Part shown: in pieces, positions 24,385 to 32,598 of the stretch
Layout of the letters: each line of letters opens with the position of its first letter
Numbering within the stretch: the stretch's first letter is position 1
NCBI GenBank assembly: GCA_009780025.1
Contig: WRAV01000009.1
Location: forward strand, 1-57,761
DNA length: 57,761 nt
Reading direction: 5' to 3'
Origin: Oscillospiraceae bacterium
Lineage (GTDB): Bacteria; Bacillota; Clostridia; Oscillospirales; Ruminococcaceae
Translations under genes and position numbers: made by a program
Notes under the pieces: generated by a model
What the model was told of the DNA's origin: nothing
Database searches by the model: none
The model's input: only the letters and a program-made list of their open reading frames with translations

Positions 24385-25992
24385 ATGTCAAAACAAAAAC
24401 TATATAGAGTTGGCATATATGTACGGTTGAGCAAAGAGGATGCCCGTGCGGGAGAGAGCGTATCCATAGAAAATCAAAAACTCATGCTCGTAAAACATGT
24501 TGAGGAGAGTGGCTGGGAACTGGTCGAGGTGTATGGGGATGACGGTTTTTCCGGAACAAACCAGAATCGCCCGGACTTTCAGCGGATGATTGCCGACGTT
24601 AAGGCGGGTCATATCAATACTATATTAGTTAAAGACCTTTCGCGGTTAGGGAGGAATTATTTAGAAGTAGGCAATTTGGCGGAGGTGTTTCTTCCGGAGC
24701 ATGGGTGTGAACTTATATCTCTAGGCGAAAAGCTGGACGATATGATGGTCTTTCGCAACTGGTTTAATGAGCAGCATAGCAAAGCGACCAGCATAAAGGT
24801 TCGGGCGGGGAAACGCATATCCGCGCAAAGCGGCAAGTTTGTTGGCGCGTATGCCCCATATGGTTACATAAAAGACCCGCAAAATCATCACAGGCTTGTA
24901 ATTGACAAGAATGCCGCCCCGGTTGTCCGCAGAATATTTGGGATGAGGCTTGCCGGCATGGGTTTTCGTGCAATCGCCGCAAAGCTCAATGAAGACGGCG
25001 TTATCCCACCAAGAGAATACTACTATCAGAGCAGGAACAGCAAGAATCCTCTCAAATCCAGGCGGGTGTGGGGCGAAAACACTGTGAAGGATATTACAAA
25101 AAATGAATCCTATATCGGGAATCTCGTGTCCGGCAAGTCAGGCACGGTATCCTATAAAAACCAAAAGTTAATTAGAAAAGATGGCAGCGATTGGATTCGG
25201 GTAGAGAACACCCACGAGCCAATTGTTGGCAAGGAGCTTTGGGATAAGGTACAGTCATACTCTCGCAGAAGCTACAACCCAAGAAGGCGTAAAGATGGAG
25301 AGAGAAACCTGTTTACAGGCCTTCTTTATTGTGCCGATTGCGGATTTAGACTCCGGGGTCAGCTGGAGCGTCGCACCCGTAAGGATGGCAGCGAACACCG
25401 GTATACTTCTTATATATGCGGTACTTATGCCAATAATGGCAAAAATGCCTGCACCATTCACTGGATAGGCGAAAAGTCATTGAGTGAGTTGGTGACAAGC
25501 CATATCAGAGACCTTGTGCACGTGACCGAGTGCTATAACAAGGAGCGCATAATGAAAGCCGCCTTATCCGCAAAAAAAGCCGACAGCATGTCATATCGAG
25601 GAATTTACGAAAGTGAATTGCGGGCCCACTGCAACCAAATTGACAAATTGGATGTACTTATCGAAAGCCTCTACGAAGACAAGATTTCCGGACTTGTTCC
25701 CGATAGTCTATTTGGGCGTCAGGTTCGCAAGTACGAGAAGGAACGGGTAGAGCGCTCTAAGGCTGTAAAGGCATTGGAAAAACGGATCGCAGGCATAACG
25801 TCTGTTGCTGACGACCCCGATTCCTGGGTTGGGCTGATAGAACAGTGTACCGAAATAGACAGCCTTGACGCCGAAATGCTACTACTACTTGTCGACAAGA
25901 TTATCGTCGGCGAAGCTCAGTATATTAGAGGGCAGCGGGTGTGTGATATTAAAGTTATCTACAACTGCGCCGGGAATGCTGACGTGCAATAA
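24385..25992 (+). CDS. Large serine recombinase (site-specific integrase)
   Basis: Cuts and rejoins DNA at attachment sites through a 5'-phosphoserine link. N-terminal resolvase domain with VGIYVRLSKED (catalytic Ser in YVRLS), DGFSGTNQNRPDFQRMI, and LVKDLSRLGRNYLEVG; then the recombinase domain (YGYIKDPQNHHRLVID, VKDITKNESYIGNLV); then a zinc ribbon (CADCG…CGTYANNG…C) and a coiled-coil C-terminus of about 130 residues. 535 residues from the second ATG (24385), which has GGAGG 8 bases upstream; the first ATG is too close. Intact, with no frameshift. It converges on, and overlaps, the truncated sleC. The TnpX and SpoIVCA families share this architecture. Confidence 0.93.
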   Translation: MSKQKLYRVGIYVRLSKEDARAGESVSIENQKLMLVKHVEESGWELVEVYGDDGFSGTNQNRPDFQRMIADVKAGHINTILVKDLSRLGRNYLEVGNLAEVFLPEHGCELISLGEKLDDMMVFRNWFNEQHSKATSIKVRAGKRISAQSGKFVGAYAPYGYIKDPQNHHRLVIDKNAAPVVRRIFGMRLAGMGFRAIAAKLNEDGVIPPREYYYQSRNSKNPLKSRRVWGENTVKDITKNESYIGNLVSGKSGTVSYKNQKLIRKDGSDWIRVENTHEPIVGKELWDKVQSYSRRSYNPRRRKDGERNLFTGLLYCADCGFRLRGQLERRTRKDGSEHRYTSYICGTYANNGKNACTIHWIGEKSLSELVTSHIRDLVHVTECYNKERIMKAALSAKKADSMSYRGIYESELRAHCNQIDKLDVLIESLYEDKISGLVPDSLFGRQVRKYEKERVERSKAVKALEKRIAGITSVADDPDSWVGLIEQCTEIDSLDAEMLLLLVDKIIVGEAQYIRGQRVCDIKVIYNCAGNADVQ

Positions 25993-26696
25993 CGCCTTCC
26001 TTGGAGATACATTACTGTATAGATCCGGTTAAGGGTAAAAGAGATGATGGCGAGCACATTGGCGAGAATAGTTTGCTCAGGCCAGTTGGCGTAAATTTCG
26101 CTGCTGGCCACATTTTTTATGTAATCTTTAAAGTAAACCCAGTGGTTGGGAGCAGAAGCGTCGGTCGGCTTGCCGGCATGGACGATAACATATTCGGGAA
26201 CTACTGGCTCGGGCAGCACCACAAGTCCGGTGGCGGGAGGGAGGGGTTTGGTGTCCATCTCTGGTATCTTGGCGGGAAAGTCGCCCCAAAGGGTATGGTC
26301 TTTGATAGAGATCGTCTCAACTTGGTCGGGGTTGCCGGTAACGGGAGTTAGCCTCACATCTTGGTATGAGGTGGTGTCAGGCAAAATCTGGACGCCTTCG
26401 ACAAGAGTTCGCTCAAAACCGTCCATAACTATGCTTACGTCGTACTCACTATAGGGGCGCACATCTGTGAGTTGCATAGAGTAGTCAATCGGCGGGGCCG
26501 GCAGGTTGATAGTAGGTGTGCGCCCGGAGGTGTCGGACACCATCTCCTCGATGATGTTGTCAGGCGCTCCGTGCTGGGTGACGCGCACAGTGGCGCCGGC
26601 GGCGGGTTTGCCTGCGCTCACGGCTAGGGTGCCTATTTGCAGCCGCCCGATTTCGGTCAGGTTGGGGTCGCTGAAGTTATTGTGTATGTATGGCAT
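25959..26696 (-). pseudogene. sleC: Truncated spore cortex-lytic enzyme SleC (N-terminal part)
   Basis: The frame codes 245 residues, the first ~227 of which look like the N-terminal pro-region and SpoIID-like part of SleC: GRLQIGTLAVSAGKPAAGATVRVTQ, then NLPAPPIDYSMQL and the very typical VYFKDYIKNVASSEIYANWP followed by SFTLNRIYT. Similarity stops at about 26015; the last 18 residues are read from recombinase-element DNA. Intact SleC is about 420 residues or more and degrades cortex peptidoglycan at germination after activation by a Csp protease. The neighbouring Csp-like genes support the identity. Either a disrupted gene or one rebuilt by excision. Confidence 0.75.
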
Positions 26697-26722
26697 AGTG
26701 CATCATCCCTTCAAAATAGCGT

Positions 26723-27385
26723 TTACCTATATGGTATGCGTTTGGAACCATGGTTGTTACGCGCTGCGCGCAGGAATACAATACCCATGGCCATTCCGAT
26801 ACTTAGGATGACGAGGATAGTTGACCCAAGACGACCGAGACCACCGGACTCGACATCCTCGACAATCTCTCCGGTTGTAATATCGAACACATAGGTAAGG
26901 TTGTCAACTGTTGTGAGCGTCAACGCATTAGCTACGCTATCAAATCCAACACTTTCATGGTTTTTCCAACGAGCCATCGAAACACTCATAGACACCATGT
27001 CCGTATTGCCCACAAGGTCTTCAATTGTGTAGTATCTAATCAAAGCTCCATTTGCGAAAAATTCAAGCGCGACATTCTGCGAGCTTGAAACCAACACAGC
27101 GTATTGAAAATCATCGGAGAATATCAAGTCTCCGGGAATAAGCATTGTAGGGGTTATTTCGAAATAGTAGACGCTGTCCGATGTTTCATTAAGATAATAT
27201 ACGCCCATTGCCGGGTAGCTGCTATCGTGTAGCGGATTAAAGTAGAATACTTTGCTCCCATCACCGGATTCCACGCGGTACGGCTCTATTATCCAGTCAT
27301 CCGCATAGGCGGTAATGCCACTGAACATTATCACTGCGGCCAACAGAAGAGTAATTATGAGCTTGCGATTTCTTGTTATTTTCAT
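26723..27385 (-). CDS. Hypothetical exported, membrane-anchored protein
   Basis: 220 residues. A signal peptide (KLIITLLLAAVIMFSGITAYA, cleavage after AYA near residue 28) precedes a mainly beta extracellular region that looks like a degenerate repeat of about 40 residues (VFYFNP, VYYLNETSDSVYYFEIT). A single hydrophobic segment near residues 185-207 (STILVILSIGMAMGIVFLRAA) and a basic tail follow, an LPxTG-free surface anchor. I do not recognise the family. Lies 26 bases upstream of the sleC fragment on the same strand, so it may share its transcript. Confidence 0.65.
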   Translation of the reverse strand: MKITRNRKLIITLLLAAVIMFSGITAYADDWIIEPYRVESGDGSKVFYFNPLHDSSYPAMGVYYLNETSDSVYYFEITPTMLIPGDLIFSDDFQYAVLVSSSQNVALEFFANGALIRYYTIEDLVGNTDMVSMSVSMARWKNHESVGFDSVANALTLTTVDNLTYVFDITTGEIVEDVESGGLGRLGSTILVILSIGMAMGIVFLRAARNNHGSKRIPYR

Positions 27386-27422
27386 AGTGCCACCTCCAGT
27401 ATTAGCTATATCATGTTTACAT

Positions 27423-27620
27423 GATATAATTGCGCATCAAGAATCGGTTGCCCTGCAGGTGCGAGGCGTTGTGCACCATATAATATCCGCGCCATTCTGC
27501 GGATATTATATCACAAGCGCAGCGTTGATATAATTGCGCATCAAGAGCCGGTTGGCCCTGTAGGGGCGAGGCGTTGCGCACCATATAATATCCGCGCCAT
27601 TCTGCGGATATTATATCACA
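27423..27620. repeat. Two tandem copies of a ~104-bp hairpin repeat
   Basis: Copies at 27423-27526 and 27527-27620 share more than 90 percent of bases. Each begins GATATAATTGCGCATCAAGA and contains a perfect 13-bp stem ATATAATATCCGC/GCGGATATTATAT with an 8-base loop (27478-27511 and 27583-27616). They fill the gap between divergent genes. No direct match to other parts of the window except a TAGGGGCGAGGCG motif seen in other intergenic palindromes. Confidence 0.8.
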
Positions 27621-27688
27621 ACACTACACTAATCTCAACTTCTGGCAAGATACAAGCCGCAACCCGCATAAGATAGTGTAATGAAGAT

Positions 27689-29428
27689 TTGGGGGTGATC
27701 GCCCTGCCGGAATACCCGCTGACCGACGCCGAGATAATGGCTCTGCTTGCCAGCGAAGGGGAAGAGCAAAATGCCACCCAGTTGTGGGAGGTCATAGTCA
27801 AATATAACGGTGACTTGGGCGTGGTGCAGGCCGGGCTCGGGGCCGCTGTAGAGCTTTTGGGTGACAACTTCGCAATACTAACCTTGCCGCCCGAGCTCAT
27901 CCCAAAGCTGTACACTTATAGCCAGATAGAGTACATCGAGCTGCCTAAAGACGTGAGCTTGACACTGGTAGAAAGCATGGCGCAGGCCTGTATCACACCG
28001 GTACATAGCCCGGCAGGGAGATACCAGCTGAGCGGGCAGGGTGTCATCGTAGGGATGATAGACTCCGGGATTGATTACACACACCCTGACTTCCGCGATG
28101 AAAACGGTGCGACCCGAATCCTATTTTTGTGGGATCAGTCTGGCAGCGGGCCCCCGCCGGCCGGTTTTGAACGCGGAACAGAGTACAATTCCACAGCCTT
28201 GAACACTGCGCTGCAAAACCCACAGCCCCTTAGCGTAATACCGCTTATGGATAAAGTTGGCCACGGCACCGGCGTTGCCGGAGTTTCCGCCGGAAATGGA
28301 CGTTCCTCTGGAGGTGTAGAGCTGGGAGCAGCTCCAAAAGCCTCGCTAATTGTAGTCAAACTGGGGGCAGGGGGCAGGGGAGGAAGTGCCCGAACCACCG
28401 ATATAATGCGTGCCCTAAAGTACATCACCGACAAAGCCGGGGAACTTGGTATGCCGGTAGCTGTAAACCTGAGCTTCGGCACAAACAACGGCTCTCATGG
28501 CGGCAGCTCGCTGTTTGAAGCATATGTAGATTCAGTCGCGGGCAGAGGCAAGACAGTAATAGTGGCCGCTACTGGAAACGAAGGGTTTGCTGGGCACCAT
28601 TTTGGCGGGCAGCTGACTCAGGGCCAAACGATAGATGCTCCATTTCGGGTGGACGGCGGCCATAGCAGCGTTTACCTCGCCCTCTGGAAGCACTTTGCCG
28701 ACACCTTCGACCTTGAAATTATTGCCCCCGGCGGCCAGTCCAGCGGGGTTTTGCGCCCGACCACCCCCCTTGTCCAAACTCGGCTGGGGCAGACCGCGCT
28801 CACTGTACATTACGGCCAACCTTCTTTTTACAACCCAAACCAGGAGGTGTTTATTCAACTGCGGGGAGTGGGGGGGGGTGTCACTCCGGGTATCTGGCAA
28901 CTATTTATAACCGGGCGGCAGGTGGTGCAGGGGGATTTTCACATCTGGCTGCCAACTATCGAGGAGGTTGGGGTAACCACTGCGTTTTTGCGCCCCGACC
29001 CATACATGACCCTCACACTACCCTCCACCGCTACCCGGGTAATTTCGGTGGGAGGTTACAACGCGGCCATAGGCGCACCGGCCGATTTTTCGGGGCGTGG
29101 ATATACCTTTGGGCAGGTGCAGGTAAAGCCGGACTTGGTTGCGCCTGCCGTTGGCGTGCGCTCCACTCGGACAGGCGGCGGGTACGACAGCTTTACCGGC
29201 ACCAGCTTTGCGGCCCCATTTGTCACCGGTGCGGCAGCTCTTATGATGGAGTGGGGAATCATACGGGGCAACGACCCTTTTCTATACGGCCAACGGGTAA
29301 AGGCGTTTTTGCAACAGAGCGCTACAAGAAGCTCCGGGCAGCAGTACCCCAACCCAATTTGGGGGTACGGAACCCTATGCCTAAAAGCAGCCATGGACGC
29401 TCTTACAGAATACAACGCAAATAAGTAA
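27689..29428 (+). CDS. cspB: Csp-like subtilisin-family serine protease, catalytic triad intact
   Basis: 579-residue S8 peptidase like the clostridial CspB group, which activates pro-SleC in the spore. Catalytic Asp125 (GMIDSGID), His192 (GHGTGVAG) and Ser506 (GTSFAAP); oxyanion Asn in ATGNEGFAGHH. A long insertion (about residues 300-425) typical of Csp proteases separates the His and Ser halves. The N-terminal ~100 residues (PLTDAEIMALL, VIVKYNGDLG) form a prodomain. No signal peptide, as for spore proteins. Start is uncertain: TTG 27689 or GTG 27695; an upstream ATG at 27681 hits a stop after five codons. Followed at 16 bases by a second subtilase. Confidence 0.82.
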   Translation: MGVIALPEYPLTDAEIMALLASEGEEQNATQLWEVIVKYNGDLGVVQAGLGAAVELLGDNFAILTLPPELIPKLYTYSQIEYIELPKDVSLTLVESMAQACITPVHSPAGRYQLSGQGVIVGMIDSGIDYTHPDFRDENGATRILFLWDQSGSGPPPAGFERGTEYNSTALNTALQNPQPLSVIPLMDKVGHGTGVAGVSAGNGRSSGGVELGAAPKASLIVVKLGAGGRGGSARTTDIMRALKYITDKAGELGMPVAVNLSFGTNNGSHGGSSLFEAYVDSVAGRGKTVIVAATGNEGFAGHHFGGQLTQGQTIDAPFRVDGGHSSVYLALWKHFADTFDLEIIAPGGQSSGVLRPTTPLVQTRLGQTALTVHYGQPSFYNPNQEVFIQLRGVGGGVTPGIWQLFITGRQVVQGDFHIWLPTIEEVGVTTAFLRPDPYMTLTLPSTATRVISVGGYNAAIGAPADFSGRGYTFGQVQVKPDLVAPAVGVRSTRTGGGYDSFTGTSFAAPFVTGAAALMMEWGIIRGNDPFLYGQRVKAFLQQSATRSSGQQYPNPIWGYGTLCLKAAMDALTEYNANK

Positions 29429-29444
29429 GGAGGTAGATGAGCGG

Positions 29445-31142
29445 GTGAACGGTTACGAAGATATAGTTTATGACCCCGATATAGAGGTGCTTATCCTAGA
29501 AAGCGAGGCTATGCCGACTGCATTCTTGGAAAATAACCCCTATATAAAGTACAAGACCACAGTTACGGGGGGATATACGATTCTTTACGTCCACCGTGAC
29601 GATATTGAACAAATCATTTCAAACACAGTTGGTTACTCTTCAAACGTATTTCCGCTGGTATTGGGTCTTTTGGGCAGCGCTGACCTTGAGTCCTCAGGAA
29701 TTTTGCAAGTTCATCGGCAGCCCTTCTTGAACCTTATGGGTTCGGGTGTCCTGCTTGGAATTGTGAGCACTGGCATAGACTACACGCAAGCAGCCTTTAG
29801 GTATGAGGACGGCAGCAGCAAAATTCAATATATATGGGATCAGACAATCAGAGGTGGGGCGCCGGAGGGTTTCTACTACGGTACGCAGTACGACAACCAG
29901 ACAATAAACAGCGCACTTTTACTGGAAAATCCTAGGCAAGCTGTGCCCCATGTAGACAGCGTTGGGCACGGAACATTCCTTGCAAGTGTAGCTGCAAGCA
30001 GAGAGAGTGGGCAGTACATTGGTGCTGCTCCTGACAGCGAGCTTATTGTCGTCAAGTTAAAAAGGGCTCGCCCGACGGAATACAGGCGCTATCTTATCCC
30101 AGTTAGCCAACAGAACGCTTTTTCTTCTGCAGATATAATTATGGGCGTGGAATATATTATCAGCAAAGCGGCTCAGCTAGGCCGGCCAGTTGCAATCTGC
30201 ATTCCCCTAGGGACAAATATTGGCGCCCACGATGGGGGAAGCACACTGGAAGGGTATCTTTCTAGGGTGGCGAGCATTGTTGGTACGGCGGTTTGTGTTG
30301 CGGCGGGAAACGAGGCACAGGCTGGGCATCACACCAATATTAAGCTTTCGGGCACAGGGGATACCAAGAATATTGAGATTAGGGTAGGGGATGGCTTCGA
30401 GGATGTAAACATAGCCATGTGGAACTTTGCGGCGGATCGAATGTCGGTGGCGGTAACTTCACCAGCTGGAGAGCATGTAACTCGTGTACCTGCCCGCTCG
30501 GGCACCACTTATACTCAAAGGCTTATACTTGAACGCTCGACAGTGCTCGTCGAGTACCAGTTTCCTGCAGGAAAGTATTCTGTACAGTATACAAAAATTC
30601 ATATCCTTTCAGCAACCCCAGGCATTTGGAAGATCACGGTCTATGGAGATTCTGTTCTGGATGGGGGCTTTCATATGTGGCTGCCAATGACCGGATTCAT
30701 AAATCCGGAAACAGTGTTTTTGGCCCCAAAGCCAAACTACACTACGACCATACCCGCAACGTCAACTGGGGTTATTGCTTGCGGTGCGTACAACAGCTTG
30801 GACGGCAGCCTTTCACCAACCTCGTCCTGGGGTCCTTCAAGGCTGCAGCTTATACGGCCTGACCTAGTGGCCCCTGGGGTAGATGTGGGTGGGATTTTTC
30901 CTGGCGGCCCCGGAAAGATGAGCGGCACAAGCGTTTCGGCGGCTATTACAGCAGGAGCTTGTGCACTTATGCTTCAATGGGGAATCGTGGAGGGCAATGA
31001 CCCTTCTCTAGAATCCTACCGAATTCGCGCTGATTTGATAACCGGCTGTTCAAGGGATCCGGGCAGGGAGTATCCCAATAATCAGTGGGGGTACGGGAGG
31101 CTAAACTTGTACAACACTTTCCAGATGCTGCGACCGCACTAA
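29445..31142 (+). CDS. cspC: Csp-like subtilase homolog lacking the catalytic Asp (probable pseudoprotease)
   Basis: 565 residues, related throughout to the previous gene. The Asp position is Ser108 (GIVSTGIDYT against GMIDSGIDYT), while His175 (GHGTFLAS) and Ser496 (GTSVSAA) remain, as does the oxyanion Asn (AAGNEAQAGHH). Loss of Asp should abolish normal catalysis. In Clostridioides difficile CspC is a catalytically dead subtilase involved in bile-salt germinant sensing, so a sensing or scaffold role is plausible here. GTG start 29445 follows AAGGAGG; an ATG 8 bases earlier stops after three codons. Cotranscribed with the active protease. Gene symbol is by role analogy. Confidence 0.75.
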   Translation: MNGYEDIVYDPDIEVLILESEAMPTAFLENNPYIKYKTTVTGGYTILYVHRDDIEQIISNTVGYSSNVFPLVLGLLGSADLESSGILQVHRQPFLNLMGSGVLLGIVSTGIDYTQAAFRYEDGSSKIQYIWDQTIRGGAPEGFYYGTQYDNQTINSALLLENPRQAVPHVDSVGHGTFLASVAASRESGQYIGAAPDSELIVVKLKRARPTEYRRYLIPVSQQNAFSSADIIMGVEYIISKAAQLGRPVAICIPLGTNIGAHDGGSTLEGYLSRVASIVGTAVCVAAGNEAQAGHHTNIKLSGTGDTKNIEIRVGDGFEDVNIAMWNFAADRMSVAVTSPAGEHVTRVPARSGTTYTQRLILERSTVLVEYQFPAGKYSVQYTKIHILSATPGIWKITVYGDSVLDGGFHMWLPMTGFINPETVFLAPKPNYTTTIPATSTGVIACGAYNSLDGSLSPTSSWGPSRLQLIRPDLVAPGVDVGGIFPGGPGKMSGTSVSAAITAGACALMLQWGIVEGNDPSLESYRIRADLITGCSRDPGREYPNNQWGYGRLNLYNTFQMLRPH

Positions 31143-31148
31143 AAAGTC

Positions 31149-31177
31149 AAGAAGCCCGCCAAGGCAGGCTTCTTTTT
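31149..31177 (+). terminator. Terminator of the csp operon
   Basis: AAGAAGCC…GGCTTCTT with an inner GCC-aa-GGC, followed by TTTTTG, directly after the second csp gene. Confidence 0.85.
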
Positions 31178-31183
31178 GTTTTC

Positions 31184-31213
31184 AAGCTAAATCAGCAGCG
31201 GCTGATTTAGCTT
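31184..31213. terminator. Perfect 12-bp inverted repeat, terminator of the minus-strand operon
   Basis: AAGCTAAATCAG / CTGATTTAGCTT with a 6-base loop, 22 bases after the stop of the class V aminotransferase gene. On the minus strand it is followed by TGAAAAC, so the T-run is poor; the csp terminator next to it may also serve that strand. Confidence 0.55.
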
Positions 31214-31235
31214 ATTAGTGGTAGTTGCTACGAAT

Positions 31236-32390
31236 TTACTTCGCCATTTCTGCGAGGTAAGTGCTTACGCCGGCGCCAAACTTAGAGAGTTTGCCGAAGC
31301 CATTGAGCACACGCTCGAGAGAAGAGAGCGCTGCTACCACATCGTTGGTCTCGATGTTGCCCATGTGACCCATGCGGAACATCTTGCCCTTGTACGCACC
31401 AAGTCCGCCGGCTACGATAACGCCTTCAGCAATCATAGCCTTACGGAATGCGAGGCAATCAACGCCTTCGGGGTAAAGTACGTCGGAAAGGGTGACTGCG
31501 CGGCAGCCTTCCTCAGCCAGCAGCTTGAGACCAAGTGCTTCCATTGCTTTATTTATAGCACGCGCATGCTTGAGATGGCGCTCGTAGCGAGCCTTCAGCC
31601 CGCCCTCAGCTTTGATTATCCGTACGGATTCTTTAAGCGCCCAGATAAGGTTGATGGCCGGTGTGGCAAAGTAGTTCATTGGGTCGTCCATAATCGGAAC
31701 CCAGCGTTTGTAGTCCACGTAGTACTCGGGGATAACGCCCAGGGACTCGCGGCGCTCCATGGCTTTTTTGTTCGCCCAAAGCATAAACAGGCCGGGGCAA
31801 ACTCCGAACGCCTTCTGGCTGCCGGTAAAGAGAATGTCGATGTTCATCTCGGCTAGGTTCTCGTACTGGGCCGCGCTGGAGCAAATGCCGTCCACTATAT
31901 AGATAGTATTCGGGAACTTCTTCATCATAGCGCCAATAGCGGCTACGTCGGCGACTACGCTGGTGGAGGTGTCAACATGGCTGACTGTCATAGCGGCGTA
32001 GTCTTTTTTCGAGAGCTGAGCCTCAATGTCAGCTACGGGAACAGTCTTGCCCCATTCGCTCTTGATGGTGTCAACCTCTATGCCCTTGGCTGTGCATATG
32101 TCCACAAACCTATCGCCAAAGAAGCCGTGGCTTACAACCAGAACTTTGTCGCCGCGCTTGGTAGAATTTGCTATAGCCATTTCCATGCCCAGGGTACCTG
32201 AGCCGGCGAGGACAAAGGTTTTGCCGCCGTCTTCGTTGCCAAACATCTCGTGGAGATCGTCAATCAGCCCTTTGTAGTCTGCTATAAAGCGCGGGTCGCC
32301 AAACGCTTGAATTTCGCGAGCCATCTCTGCGCGGATGGAGTCAACTACGGGTGTCGGTCCCGGAATCATTACCAGCCTTTTCTTGTCCAT
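31236..32390 (-). CDS. Class V PLP aminotransferase (alanine/serine-glyoxylate aminotransferase family)
   Basis: 384 residues from ATG 32390 (AGAGGAGAG upstream; the frame extends 15 codons without a site). Seen: MIPGPTPVVDSIRAEM, VLAGSGTLGMEMAIAN, SHGFFGDRF, SHVDTSTSVV, VDGICSSAA, the PLP lysine in DILFTGSQKAFGVCPG, and the C-terminal FRMGHMGN. This family transfers amino groups from alanine or serine to glyoxylate, making glycine. Its place right behind grdD suggests supply of glycine to glycine reductase, but a 208-base gap separates it and it may have its own promoter. Confidence 0.85.
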   Translation of the reverse strand: MDKKRLVMIPGPTPVVDSIRAEMAREIQAFGDPRFIADYKGLIDDLHEMFGNEDGGKTFVLAGSGTLGMEMAIANSTKRGDKVLVVSHGFFGDRFVDICTAKGIEVDTIKSEWGKTVPVADIEAQLSKKDYAAMTVSHVDTSTSVVADVAAIGAMMKKFPNTIYIVDGICSSAAQYENLAEMNIDILFTGSQKAFGVCPGLFMLWANKKAMERRESLGVIPEYYVDYKRWVPIMDDPMNYFATPAINLIWALKESVRIIKAEGGLKARYERHLKHARAINKAMEALGLKLLAEEGCRAVTLSDVLYPEGVDCLAFRKAMIAEGVIVAGGLGAYKGKMFRMGHMGNIETNDVVAALSSLERVLNGFGKLSKFGAGVSTYLAEMAK

Positions 32391-32514
32391 AAGTAATCTC
32401 TCCTCTTTGTTAATATTAGGTTGAAATTGCGCCATTCTTGAGAAGTCTATGATACAAGCTTAACATACCAAAAGTCTAACGTCAAGGTTTTTTCCCCGCC
32501 GAAACCGCAGGTAA

Positions 32515-32555
32515 CCTGGCAAAATTTAATTAGGTTATAACTGAATTCTGCCAGG
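32515..32555. terminator. Hairpin after grdD
   Basis: CCTGGCA (32515-32521) pairs with TGCCAGG (32549-32555), with further partial pairing of AATT/AATT and TAATTA inside. No T-run on the minus strand, so it may be an RNA-processing or partial stop signal between grdD and the aminotransferase. Confidence 0.4.
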
Positions 32556-32598
32556 CGCTGCGATCCAGCATAAGAATAATGTGTCAAGCAGCTATCCT

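Larger units (their letters stand above)
24104..26015 (+). mobile_element. Small serine-recombinase element inserted at sleC (borders approximate)
   Basis: Contains a small TnpW-like gene and a large serine recombinase gene in the same direction. The right border lies between the recombinase stop (25992) and about 26015, where sleC coding similarity stops on the opposite strand. The left border is not resolved. No antibiotic resistance or other cargo is present. Confidence 0.55.

Noticed and set aside
27423-27620. CRISPR array
   Set aside because: Only two long units without unique spacers, with an internal hairpin; no cas genes anywhere in the window.
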